Shown one piece after another: positions 1 through 7,183 of a stretch of DNA of 20,156 nucleotides. Under the pieces are notes generated by a model, which was not told the origin of the DNA, made no database searches, and was given only the letters and a program-made list of their open reading frames with translations. A program made the translations under genes and the position numbers. The DNA lies in NCBI GenBank assembly GCA_964628835.1, contig CAZVME010000061.1:1-20156 (forward strand), written 5' to 3'. The DNA comes from JAAGZL01 sp964628835 (GTDB taxonomy: Bacteria; Pseudomonadota; Gammaproteobacteria; Chromatiales; Chromatiaceae). Position 1 is the first letter of the stretch, and every line of letters begins with the position of its first letter.

Positions 1-114
1 GCCTTCTTCTTGACCGGGGCCTTCTTCTTGACCGGGGCCTTCTTCTTGACCGGGGCCTTCTTCTTGACCGGGGCCTTCTTCTTGACTGGAGCCTTCTTCT
101 TGACTGGAGCCTGC
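1..114 (-). repeat. 18-bp tandem repeat array encoding APVKKK units
   Basis: Six consecutive 18-bp units start at 1, 19, 37, 55, 73 and 91; a decayed seventh begins at 109. The first four are identical at the base level. The two nearest the kinase domain share a TGACTGGA variant ending. On the minus strand each unit encodes Ala-Pro-Val-Lys-Lys-Lys. The array starts at base 1, so its full length is not visible. Identity at synonymous positions points to recent unit duplication, and copy number probably varies between strains. Such tails resemble the lysine/alanine/proline tails of histone-H1-like bacterial proteins. Confidence 0.93.
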
Positions 115-869
115 TTTGCACTGGCCTCAGATTCTGCCGCAACAACTCCAGCATCGGCCGAATCAGCCGCCGCTTCTACTTTCTCCATCAAGGCCCTGGT
201 CTTTTCATCCATCTCTGCAGATGAGTGCTCATCGATCGCCTTATACAGTAGACGCGCCACCTCATTGGAACTTCCGCTACCGGGGATCTCCCGCAGCTTA
301 TCGTGCGGGAGATAATGGGAAACCAGGTTGTGGATCTGCTGCTCATAGACCCGTAGCCGGTTACTAATAACTACTTCATTACTGTCGGCGCCACGCCCAA
401 CCTTTCCGCCGCACAGATCACAGACTGCATGCACCAGTGGTGGGTTGCTGAAGATATTGTATCTGGTACTACAGGAGATGCAGGTACGGCGCCCTTCCAG
501 TCGCTCCAGGAGGACCTCCTCCTCCACATCCAGATGCAAGACCAGATCCAGGGTCAGCCCCTTTTTCCTCAGTATGTCATCCAGGGTGTCAGCCTGGGCG
601 GAAGAACGCGGGAAACCCACCAGCAGGAATCCAGACTGAACGTCCGGCATAGTCATGCGATCACGAATAATCTCTAATAAGATCTCATCCGGGACATACT
701 GACCACGTTCAAGATAGGCCTGGGCCTGGACACCGGCATCCAGCCTTTTCTCAGCCGCCTCAGACAACATCCCTGCTACAGACAACAGGACGACATTGAA
801 CCTCTTTGCCACCTTGGCGGCATACTCACCCTTATCAGATCCTGGCGGCCCTAAAAGCACCATCCTCAT
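1..869 (-). CDS. Adenylate-kinase-like protein with degenerate active site and lysine-rich repeat tail (3' end beyond window)
   Basis: I translated the minus strand from an ATG at 869. The first residues, MRMVLLGPPGSDKG, follow the usual adenylate kinase start. The family transfers phosphate between ATP and AMP in the cytoplasm. Retained features are the P-loop lysine, a GFPRS motif with the downstream Gln of the AMP site, a CxxC...CxxC zinc-type LID (CISC ... CDLC), and arginines in the LID and in SNRLRVY. Eroded features are the P-loop (GPPGSDKGE where GxPGxGKGT is normal) and the AMP-binding STGDMLR segment, here SVAGMLS, which lacks the Thr, Asp and Arg. The kinase core ends near residue 217. 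An Ala/Glu-rich linker follows, then APVKKK repeats from about residue 253 to the window edge. It is divergent from the PPi genes downstream. It may be a kinase of changed specificity or a pseudoenzyme; family membership is firm, activity is not. Confidence 0.85.
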   Translation of the reverse strand, partial: MRMVLLGPPGSDKGEYAAKVAKRFNVVLLSVAGMLSEAAEKRLDAGVQAQAYLERGQYVPDEILLEIIRDRMTMPDVQSGFLLVGFPRSSAQADTLDDILRKKGLTLDLVLHLDVEEEVLLERLEGRRTCISCSTRYNIFSNPPLVHAVCDLCGGKVGRGADSNEVVISNRLRVYEQQIHNLVSHYLPHDKLREIPGSGSSNEVARLLYKAIDEHSSAEMDEKTRALMEKVEAAADSADAGVVAAESEASAKQAPVKKKAPVKKKAPVKKKAPVKKKAPVKKKAPVKKK

Positions 870-1211
870 CGTAATTTCCAACCTATTTCCACTATTAGTA
901 TTATTTTCCAATAGATCAAATGTGCAGTCAATCAGCTGTCATCCTGGACCCACTCTGATCTGTGTTGGCCTTAATTACAGGCATGAGAGGAAGACATAAC
1001 CACACCCATCGCCCTTTTGCCTATATAACAACCTGTTTTTAATGGACAATCATAAAAACTTACAGGGCCATCCAACTTTTTACTTTGTCGCGACCTCAAT
1101 GCTCAGATAGAGTTAGCCGATAATTCCCGTAAAGTCAACGCAGTTGTGTGATCTGAGCATTAATTTAAGATAGCCTCTGCACATTTCCAGCAACAGAAGA
1201 ATCCATGAACT
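870..1211. other. 342-bp intergenic region between divergent genes, with an 11-bp inverted repeat
   Basis: No convincing gene lies here. The region separates the minus-strand kinase-like gene from the plus-strand pyrophosphate block and must hold promoters for both, but I cannot assign clear -35/-10 pairs. It is AT-rich around 1010-1080. A perfect 11-bp inverted repeat, AATGCTCAGAT at 1098-1108 and ATCTGAGCATT at 1151-1161, encloses 42 bases and could form a stem in RNA or serve as a pair of protein-binding sites. Confidence 0.5.
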
Positions 1212-1556
1212 ATGCCTCAAATCTCTGACATTACCGATAACGAAACATGGCTGATGAAGAGCACCCTGCAAGAGCGCTACGACTTTGATGTGGAACTACA
1301 TATTGCAGATAGCGAGATCCGCCTGCGCCCATCTGATCGCACCCTGACCGAGTGTCCAATATTTTATTGGGAAGTGGATGAGTGCCATTTTGTTATCTTG
1401 AAAACTGGCGACCAGCGCTACCGCTGCATGTTCTATTACCGCCTCTACCAGCAGATGGGAACCGGCATTCCAGAATACGACAACCTGTCTGAGTGTGTGG
1501 TCTCACTGCTCCAGGTCCAGTCAGATCATGAAGCCAAGGAGAGAGGGAATCTATAA
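1212..1556 (+). CDS. Conserved-looking hypothetical protein, 114 aa
   Basis: I do not recognise this family. The protein is acidic and soluble, with no signal peptide or membrane segment. It is rich in aromatic residues and has several cysteines, with patches such as CPIFYWEVDECHF and YRCMFYYRLYQQMG that look like beta-strands of a small globular domain. The start is fixed by context: an ATG at 1205 in another frame stops after seven codons, and 1212 opens the long frame. No strong Shine-Dalgarno sequence precedes it. It lies 66 bases upstream of the preferred PPi-phosphofructokinase start on the same strand, so co-transcription with the pyrophosphate genes is likely. Codon use resembles its neighbours, which supports a real gene. 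A regulatory or accessory role to the kinase is only a guess from position. Confidence 0.72.
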   Translation: MPQISDITDNETWLMKSTLQERYDFDVELHIADSEIRLRPSDRTLTECPIFYWEVDECHFVILKTGDQRYRCMFYYRLYQQMGTGIPEYDNLSECVVSLLQVQSDHEAKERGNL

Positions 1557-1622
1557 TATGCTCGACTCCAATTCCTATAGATCAACTCAGCCGCAATGCC
1601 AATTTCACCCTTGGGAGCACAA

Positions 1623-2885
1623 ATGAGCATTAAAAACGCCTTCTACGCCCAGTCTGGTGGGGTAACTGCCGTCATCAACGCCTCTGCCTGTGGCGTGATT
1701 GAGACCGCGCGCAAACACAGCGACCGCATTGGAACTGTGCTTGCCGGCCAAAACGGCATCATCGGGGCTTTGACCGAGGACCTTATCGATACCGGGGCCG
1801 AGAGCGACACGGCAATCGCCGCCCTGCGCCACACCCCGTCCGGCGCCTTTGGCTCCTGCCGCTTCAAACTCAAGGGCCTGGAGCAGAACAAACGCGAATA
1901 TGACCGCCTGATTGAGGTGTTCAAGGCCCATAACATCGGCTATTTTTTCTATAACGGAGGGGGTGACTCCGCTGACACCTGTCATAAGATATCCCAGCTG
2001 TCGGCCACCATGGGTTACCCGATCCAGGCCATTCATATCCCCAAGACCGTAGACAACGACCTGCCCATAACCGATAACTGCCCCGGTTTTGGCTCTGTGG
2101 CCAAATATATTGCGGTATCCACCAGAGAAGCCAGTTACGACGTACGCTCCATGGCCCGCACCTCCACCAAGGTGTTTGTACTGGAGGTGATGGGTCGTCA
2201 CGCCGGCTGGATCGCCGCCGCAGGCGGTCTGGCAGTGGATGAAAACAACGACATCCCCATTCTGATACTGTTTCCAGAAGTCGAGTTCAACCAGGAGGAG
2301 TTCCTGGCCAAATGCCGGGAGAAGGTAGAGCAGTACGGCTATGTGATCGTGGTTGTGTCCGAAGGGGCTCACTGGCCGGATGGCCGCTTTCTGGCGGAAC
2401 AGGGCACCAGGGACGCCTTTGGCCATGCCCAGCTCGGTGGTGCCGCGCCGGTGGTAGCAAACATGATCAAGGAAAATCTAGGCTACAAATTTCACTGGGG
2501 CGTTGCCGACTACCTGCAACGCGCCGCCCGCCATCTGGCCGCAAAAACCGATGTGGAACAGGCCTATGCAGTGGGCAAGGCGGCGGTGGAAATGGCCCTG
2601 GATGGCAAAAACGCCATCATGCCGGCCATCATCCGCACCTCAAACAATCCCTATAGCTGGGAGATACGAGAGGCGGATCTGGCCGACGTGGCCAACGTAG
2701 AGAAGATGATGCCGGCTGAATATATATCTAAGGATGGCTTTGGCATCACCCTGGCCTGCAGGGAGTATCTACTGCCGCTGATCCAGGGGGAGGATTATCC
2801 ACCCTACAGCCAGGGCCTGCCGCAGTATGTAACGTTAAAAAATGTTGTGGTACCAAGGAAATTAGCAGATAATTTCGAGCCGTAG
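1623..2885 (+). CDS. pfp: Pyrophosphate-dependent 6-phosphofructokinase
   Basis: The enzyme reversibly converts fructose-6-phosphate plus PPi to fructose-1,6-bisphosphate plus phosphate; in autotrophs it can run backwards and save PPi. The protein opens with NAFYAQSGGVTAVINAS, the nucleotide-binding-like first strand of the PFK fold. The PPi-type signature is PKTVDND, with Lys141 marking PPi use and Asp144 as the catalytic base. VMGRHAGW is the sugar-phosphate motif. The usual GGDDS loop reads GGGDS at residues 112-116. From memory this matches the clade containing the Methylococcus enzyme, so I do not treat it as a defect. The frame opens at 1596, but I prefer the ATG at 1623 because GGGAG lies about seven bases upstream and the homologous start fits; this gives 420 residues. 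The gene is followed 243 bases later by the proton-pumping pyrophosphatase, which uses the same metabolite. Confidence 0.95.
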   Translation: MSIKNAFYAQSGGVTAVINASACGVIETARKHSDRIGTVLAGQNGIIGALTEDLIDTGAESDTAIAALRHTPSGAFGSCRFKLKGLEQNKREYDRLIEVFKAHNIGYFFYNGGGDSADTCHKISQLSATMGYPIQAIHIPKTVDNDLPITDNCPGFGSVAKYIAVSTREASYDVRSMARTSTKVFVLEVMGRHAGWIAAAGGLAVDENNDIPILILFPEVEFNQEEFLAKCREKVEQYGYVIVVVSEGAHWPDGRFLAEQGTRDAFGHAQLGGAAPVVANMIKENLGYKFHWGVADYLQRAARHLAAKTDVEQAYAVGKAAVEMALDGKNAIMPAIIRTSNNPYSWEIREADLADVANVEKMMPAEYISKDGFGITLACREYLLPLIQGEDYPPYSQGLPQYVTLKNVVVPRKLADNFEP

Positions 2886-2906
2886 TGCTCTGGGGAACAA
2901 TAATAC

Positions 2907-2923
2907 GGGGGTATAAAACCCCC
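2907..2923. other. Small G5/C5 hairpin downstream of pfp
   Basis: GGGGG and CCCCC enclose a seven-base TATAAAA loop, 21 bases after the pfp stop codon. No T-run follows on either strand, so it is not a standard intrinsic terminator. It could stabilise the 3' end of the pfp message. Confidence 0.4.
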
Positions 2924-3022
2924 ATTTCTACATCAAATATTACTAAAAAAATGTGCCTATACAAAGGACTGACCGATCCCGGAGTCACCCTGCATCAAGT
3001 CTAGGACTGCTGTTTGTTGGCC

Positions 3023-3039
3023 GGAATCCAGATGATTCC
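3023..3039. repeat. 6-bp inverted repeat upstream of hppA
   Basis: GGAATC, a five-base CAGAT spacer and GATTCC form a short perfect hairpin about 90 bases before the hppA start. A possible -10 element, TATACT at 3058-3063, follows it, but its matching -35 is poor. The hairpin may be an operator or a leader structure; the evidence is weak. Confidence 0.3.
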
Positions 3040-3128
3040 AAAAACATATATAAAAATTATACTGTTGGAAATTATTTTTGGAAAAACCCAAGTCATCTTA
3101 AAACACTAAAACTCTAGGAGAACATACG

Positions 3129-5165
3129 ATGTCCCCTGAACTAATATTTGCCTTGGCCTGCGCTGTTGCGGCCCTGGTATACGGATTAGTTTCCGTAAAA
3201 TGGATCCTGGCACAACCGGAAGGCAACGACCGGATGAAAGAGATAGCCGGAGCGATACAAGAAGGCGCCAGCGCCTATCTAAACCGTCAATACACCGCCA
3301 TTGGTATAGTCGGAGTCATCCTGCTAGTGGTTATCTGGCTTACCCTGGGTACCACCACCGCCATCGGCTTTACCATCGGCGCTATCCTTTCTGGTGCTGC
3401 TGGTTTTATCGGCATGAACATCTCTGTTCGCTCCAACCTGCGTACCGCAGAGGCCGCCAATAAAGGTATCAACGCCGCCCTACAGGTAGCATTCCGCGGC
3501 GGCGCCATCACCGGCATGCTGGTTGTGGGCCTGGGCCTGCTGGGTGTTGCCGGTTACTACGTGGTACTCAATATGATGGGCGTAAGCGACCAGGATGCAC
3601 TGCATGCCTTGGTTGGCCTGGCCTTTGGTGGCTCCCTGATCTCCATCTTTGCCCGACTGGGCGGCGGCATCTTCACCAAGGGTGCGGATGTGGGCGCTGA
3701 CATCGTGGGTAAGGTAGAGGCCGGCATCCCTGAGGATGATCCGCGCAACCCTGCCGTTATCGCCGATAACGTGGGCGACAACGTGGGTGACTGTGCCGGT
3801 ATGGCCGCTGACCTGTTCGAGACCTACGCCGTAACTGTGGTTGCAACCATGTTGCTGGGCGGACTGCTGCTCACCAGCGCCGGTAACGTCGCCATCACCT
3901 ACCCTCTGGTTCTGGGTGGTGCTTCCATCATTGCTTCCATCATCGGCACCTTCTTTGTGAAGACCCATGATGGTGCTACCAACGTGATGCCTGCCCTGTA
4001 TAAGGGTCTTGCTGTAGCTGGCGCAATTGCCGCAGTGTCCTTCTACTTCGTCACCGACATGATGATGGGATCTGTCACGATAGATGGTGTTGCCAATCCA
4101 GCCATGGCCCTGTTCTACTGCGCCCTTATCGGGCTAGGCCTGACTGCCGCCATGGTGGTGATCACCGAGTACTACACCTCCACCCAGTTTAAGCCGGTAC
4201 GTTACATCGCTGCCGCCTCCACCACTGGTGACGGCACCAACGTCATCGCCGGTCTGGGCGTCTCTATGAAGTCCACCGCCGCCCCGGTAGTCGTGATCTG
4301 TGCCGCCATCTGGGGCACCTACGAGTTGGCCGGTCTGTACGGTATCGCCATTGCTGCCACCTCTATGCTCTCCATGTCCGGCATCATCGTGGCCCTGGAC
4401 GCCTATGGCCCTATCACCGATAACGCTGGTGGTATTGCCGAGATGGCCGAGCTGGACGAGAAGATCCGCAACATCACCGATCCTCTGGACGCCGTGGGTA
4501 ACACCACCAAGGCCGTTACCAAGGGTTACGCCATCGGTTCTGCCGGTCTGGCCGCCCTGGTGCTGTTCGCCGACTACACCCACGCCCTGGAAGCCCACCT
4601 GGGCAAGGCTATGACCTTCGACCTCTCCAACCACATGGTCCTGATCGGCCTGCTGCTTGGTGGTCTGGTACCCTTCCTGTTTGGCGCCATGGCCATGGAA
4701 GCTGTAGGCAAAGCCGCTGGCGGCATCGTGAACGAGGTGCGTCGCCAGTTTAAGGAGATGCCAGGAATCATGGACCACAGCCAGAAGCCTGACTACTCCA
4801 AGGCCGTAGACATGCTGACCAAGGCTGCTATTAAAGAGATGATCATACCATCCCTGCTGCCTATCGCTGTGCCTATCGCGGTTGGTCTGCTGCTTGGTCC
4901 TCAAGCGCTTGGTGGCCTGCTGATCGGTACTATCGTAACCGGACTGTTCGTGGCCATATCCATGACCGCCGGTGGTGGTGCCTGGGACAACGCCAAGAAA
5001 TACATCGAAGATGGCAACCATGGCGGTAAGGGCTCCGATGCCCATAAGGCAGCGGTTACCGGTGATACCGTAGGCGACCCCTACAAGGACACCGCTGGTC
5101 CTGCCATCAACCCGTTGATCAAGATCATCAACATTGTGGCGCTGATGATTGTACCCCTGTTGTAA
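3129..5165 (+). CDS. hppA: Membrane-bound proton-pumping pyrophosphatase, K+-independent type
   Basis: This integral membrane enzyme hydrolyses PPi and pumps protons across the inner membrane, or makes PPi when run backwards. The 678 residues fit the family and include many hydrophobic helices. The substrate site is clear: GADVGADIVGKVEAGI followed by an acidic EDDPRNPAVIADNVGDNVGD stretch that binds Mg-PPi. The C-terminal part has GGGAWDNAKKYIEDG and DTVGDPYKDTAGPAINPL. The residue that sets potassium dependence is Lys461 in GNTTKA; K+-dependent enzymes carry Ala (GNTTAA), so this is the K+-independent proton-pumping class. AGGAG at 3116-3120 supports the start. The gene lies between PPi-PFK and soluble pyrophosphatase, as part of a PPi-centred block, and is followed by a terminator at 5246-5273. 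Confidence 0.97.
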   Translation: MSPELIFALACAVAALVYGLVSVKWILAQPEGNDRMKEIAGAIQEGASAYLNRQYTAIGIVGVILLVVIWLTLGTTTAIGFTIGAILSGAAGFIGMNISVRSNLRTAEAANKGINAALQVAFRGGAITGMLVVGLGLLGVAGYYVVLNMMGVSDQDALHALVGLAFGGSLISIFARLGGGIFTKGADVGADIVGKVEAGIPEDDPRNPAVIADNVGDNVGDCAGMAADLFETYAVTVVATMLLGGLLLTSAGNVAITYPLVLGGASIIASIIGTFFVKTHDGATNVMPALYKGLAVAGAIAAVSFYFVTDMMMGSVTIDGVANPAMALFYCALIGLGLTAAMVVITEYYTSTQFKPVRYIAAASTTGDGTNVIAGLGVSMKSTAAPVVVICAAIWGTYELAGLYGIAIAATSMLSMSGIIVALDAYGPITDNAGGIAEMAELDEKIRNITDPLDAVGNTTKAVTKGYAIGSAGLAALVLFADYTHALEAHLGKAMTFDLSNHMVLIGLLLGGLVPFLFGAMAMEAVGKAAGGIVNEVRRQFKEMPGIMDHSQKPDYSKAVDMLTKAAIKEMIIPSLLPIAVPIAVGLLLGPQALGGLLIGTIVTGLFVAISMTAGGGAWDNAKKYIEDGNHGGKGSDAHKAAVTGDTVGDPYKDTAGPAINPLIKIINIVALMIVPLL

Positions 5166-5233
5166 AAGTGGCTTAGTACCGGCGCGCAGCAGGAGCTATA
5201 CTCTTACTGCAACCCGGTATTGAACACCACTTT
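5165..5233 (+). other. Nested stem-loop in the hppA 3' untranslated region
   Basis: Two nested arms pair in order: AAAGTGG (5165-5171) with CCACTTT (5227-5233), and TACCGG (5177-5182) with CCGGTA (5214-5219). An inner GCAG (5186-5189) can pair with CTGC (5207-5210). The outer arm overlaps the hppA stop codon. The element lies directly before the hppA terminator, so the 3' end could be a structured stabiliser, a processed small RNA, or the leader of ppa. The pairing is seen; the function is inferred. Confidence 0.45.
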
Positions 5234-5245
5234 AGTTACACCAAG

Positions 5246-5273
5246 AAGGCCGGTTAATTACCGGCCTTTTTTT
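5246..5273 (+). terminator. Strong intrinsic terminator after hppA
   Basis: AAGGCCGG, a TTAATTA loop and CCGGCCTT form an eight-base-pair GC-rich stem that runs straight into a T-run ending at 5273. It ends hppA transcription. The ppa start codon follows only 17 bases later, leaving no room for a full promoter in between. Confidence 0.92.
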
Positions 5274-5290
5274 ATTTATGGGATTTTAGA

Positions 5291-5839
5291 ATGAATCTAG
5301 ATAAAGTAACTGAGGGCAAAAATGCCCCCAATGAAATTAATGTAATTATTGAAATACCAGCCCATGCAGAGCCAGTAAAATATGAACTGGACAAGGAAAC
5401 TGGGGCAATGTTTGTAGACAGGTTCATGAACACCGCCATGCATTATCCCTGCAACTATGGGTATGTTCCGCACACACTATCCAAAGATGGAGACCCGGTG
5501 GATGTACTAGTCCTTACCACCTACGCCCTGATCCCAGGCTCCGTCATCCAGTGCCGCCCTATCGGGGTGCTCAAGATGACCGATGAATCTGGTGATGACG
5601 CCAAGATCCTGGCCGTCCCCCTGGACCGAATGTCCAAACACTACCGCAAGGTGCGCGATTTCCGGGATGTACCTGAGATCACCCTGGAGCAGATCGCCCA
5701 CTTCTTTGAGCACTACAAAGACCTGGATGAAGGGAAGTGGGTCAGAGTCGATGGCTGGTACGGTATAGACGAGGCCAAACAAGAGATATTGGACAGTATC
5801 GAGATGTTCAAGAATGCCCCGGAGAAACCAAACTTCTAG
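5291..5839 (+). CDS. ppa: Soluble family I inorganic pyrophosphatase
   Basis: This cytoplasmic Mg-dependent enzyme hydrolyses PPi to two phosphates, pulling biosynthetic reactions forward. The 182 residues match the bacterial family length. The diagnostic DGDPVDVLV signature is at residues 66-74, with its three metal-binding aspartates. YELDKETGAMFVDRF and YPCNYGYVP near the N-terminus and IAHFFEHYKDLDEGKWV near the C-terminus closely follow the E. coli enzyme. The start codon follows the hppA terminator by 17 bases, with only a weak ATGGGA ribosome site. Expression therefore needs readthrough, or a promoter inside the hppA 3' region, and the hairpin would be in the ppa leader. Having this enzyme beside PPi-PFK and the proton-pumping pyrophosphatase is notable, because it competes for the PPi they conserve. 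Confidence 0.97.
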   Translation: MNLDKVTEGKNAPNEINVIIEIPAHAEPVKYELDKETGAMFVDRFMNTAMHYPCNYGYVPHTLSKDGDPVDVLVLTTYALIPGSVIQCRPIGVLKMTDESGDDAKILAVPLDRMSKHYRKVRDFRDVPEITLEQIAHFFEHYKDLDEGKWVRVDGWYGIDEAKQEILDSIEMFKNAPEKPNF

Positions 5840-5978
5840 TGTAATACCAATCTGTTCGGGGGGTTCTGGAAGGTCCAGACACTCCCTGGATGACCTGTCA
5901 TACCACCTCCCTGTTCGTCCCTGCGTCCGGCATAGGGGGCCATAAGGAAAAAAAGCATCATATCCTGGCGGACACTAG

Positions 5979-5984
5979 TATAAT
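5979..5984 (+). promoter_or_regulatory. Possible -10 element upstream of the YfcE-type gene
   Basis: A perfect TATAAT lies about 75 bases before the phosphoesterase start, in a 219-bp gap that contains no gene. I find no good -35 at 16-18 bases, so this is only a candidate start for the phosphoesterase-moaC pair. The same gap contains two small hairpins, TCTGGA/TCCAGA (5865-5879) and CAACAG/CTGTTG just downstream of the -10 element. Confidence 0.35.
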
Positions 5985-6058
5985 CCCCAATCCCAACAGT
6001 CACTCCTGTTGCAGGATCAACCACAGATTGGCGCCAAGGTGCCTGGTTACTTAAACAG

Positions 6059-6631
6059 ATGAAGATTTGCATTTTATCCGATAGTCACGACCATATCCCG
6101 CTACTGGACGCAGCAGTTGCAGAGGCCAAGGAGCGCGGGGCCGAGGCGATACTGCACTGTGGCGATGTGGTCGCTCCCAGCACCATGAAGTGCATGAACA
6201 AATACGGGCTGCCAGTGCACGCCATTCATGGCAACAACACCGGCGACCTGTACACCCTGGGACAGATGGCAAGCAGGCCCGGCAACGTCATTGAGTACCA
6301 CGGGATGGACGCCAAACTAACCCTTGCCGGTAAGCGCATATTCCTGGTTCACTACCCCCACTACGCTCGCGCCATGGCCACCACCGGGGAGTGGGACCTG
6401 GTGTGTTGCGGGCATACCCACAATTTTAAGCAGGAGTCCGTAGCCAATATTAAAGGCGGACACACTACCATGCTTAACCCGGGCACCATAGGCGGTGTTG
6501 GCAACGCGCCCGCCACCTATATAATGATTGACCTGGAGACCATGGAGGCGGAGAAATTTGAGATCTCCAAGAGCATAGAGAAGAACACGCCTGACCCCAT
6601 GGAAGACGAGTACAACCAGCCGGCCTACTGA
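6059..6631 (+). CDS. YfcE/MJ0936-type metallophosphoesterase
   Basis: This is a small cytoplasmic phosphodiesterase of the calcineurin-like superfamily; relatives hydrolyse artificial phosphodiesters and the natural substrate is usually unknown. The motifs appear in order: DSH at 8-10 (metal ligands), GDVV at 35-38, GNN at 58-60 (the GNHD box with Asn in place of His), His98 in VHYP, and GHTH at 118-121, followed by LNPGT at 139-143. At 190 residues it is normal for YfcE-like proteins, with a short acidic tail. The ATG at 6059 fits the conserved MKICILSDSH opening; no good ribosome site is seen. It is 40 bases upstream of moaC on the same strand, which suggests a shared transcript rather than a shared pathway. 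Confidence 0.9.
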   Translation: MKICILSDSHDHIPLLDAAVAEAKERGAEAILHCGDVVAPSTMKCMNKYGLPVHAIHGNNTGDLYTLGQMASRPGNVIEYHGMDAKLTLAGKRIFLVHYPHYARAMATTGEWDLVCCGHTHNFKQESVANIKGGHTTMLNPGTIGGVGNAPATYIMIDLETMEAEKFEISKSIEKNTPDPMEDEYNQPAY

Positions 6632-6671
6632 TCATATTGGACAGTTTACGGATTCAGGATCACATACAACA

Positions 6672-7151
6672 ATGAGCAAGCTTACCCACTTCAATCAATC
6701 CGGTGAGGCCCACATGGTGGATGTTGGAGCCAAAGATAGCACCGAAAGAGTCGCGGTAACCGCAGGCTTCATCCGCATGCAGCCCCGCACCCTGGATCTG
6801 ATCATGCAAGGCAGCCATAAAAAGGGTGACGTGCTGGGTATAGCGCGAGTGGCCGGGATCATGGCGGCCAAAAAGACCTCAGACCTGGTGCCGCTGTGCC
6901 ACCCCTTGAGCATCACCAACGTCAACGTAGACCTGGAGGCAGATCCGGTCACATCCAGCGTCAAATGCCGCACCACGGTAAAATCCCTGGGACTGACCGG
7001 GGTTGAGATGGAGGCCCTGTGCGCCACCCAGGTGGCCCTGCTCACCATCTACGATATGTGCAAGGCGGTGGATCGCGGCATGGTGATCGAGCAGGTGCGG
7101 CTGCTGGAGAAGGCAGGCGGAAAATCTGGGCACTGGACTCGGGAAGAATAA
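6672..7151 (+). CDS. moaC: Cyclic pyranopterin monophosphate synthase
   Basis: MoaC acts with MoaA in the first step of molybdenum cofactor synthesis, turning 3',8-cyclo-7,8-dihydro-GTP into cyclic pyranopterin monophosphate. All catalytic positions align with E. coli numbering: Lys51, His77 in PLCHPL, Asp128 and Lys131 in YDMCKAVD. GIMAAKKTSDLVPLCHPL, TGVEMEAL and KSGHW are family signatures. The 159-residue length is normal. No other molybdenum cofactor gene is in the window, so moaC appears to be separated from the rest of its pathway, placed after the phosphoesterase and before engB. Confidence 0.98.
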   Translation: MSKLTHFNQSGEAHMVDVGAKDSTERVAVTAGFIRMQPRTLDLIMQGSHKKGDVLGIARVAGIMAAKKTSDLVPLCHPLSITNVNVDLEADPVTSSVKCRTTVKSLGLTGVEMEALCATQVALLTIYDMCKAVDRGMVIEQVRLLEKAGGKSGHWTREE

Positions 7152-7183
7152 AACCCAATTCGATTTTTCACGCAGACTCATTA

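Noticed and set aside
10..315. Plus-strand frame with TGAFFL repeats
   Set aside because: It is the mirror of the minus-strand APVKKK repeats; the minus frame continues as a recognisable adenylate-kinase-like protein.
2043..2060. PPi-PFK loss of the GGDDS aspartate as an inactivating change
   Set aside because: GGGDS at residues 112-116 fits the Methylococcus-type clade as I remember it, and the catalytic Asp144 and Lys141 are intact.
1605..2426. 273-codon minus-strand frame inside pfp
   Set aside because: It has no recognisable motifs and fully overlaps a conserved enzyme gene.
4134..5045. Long minus-strand open frame inside hppA
   Set aside because: Its Gly/His/Gln-rich composition is typical of antisense translation; the plus strand encodes an unmistakable H+-pyrophosphatase.
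5836..6072. 78-codon minus-strand frame in the ppa-phosphoesterase gap
   Set aside because: No ribosome site or family pattern, and it overlaps the phosphoesterase start; treated as non-coding.
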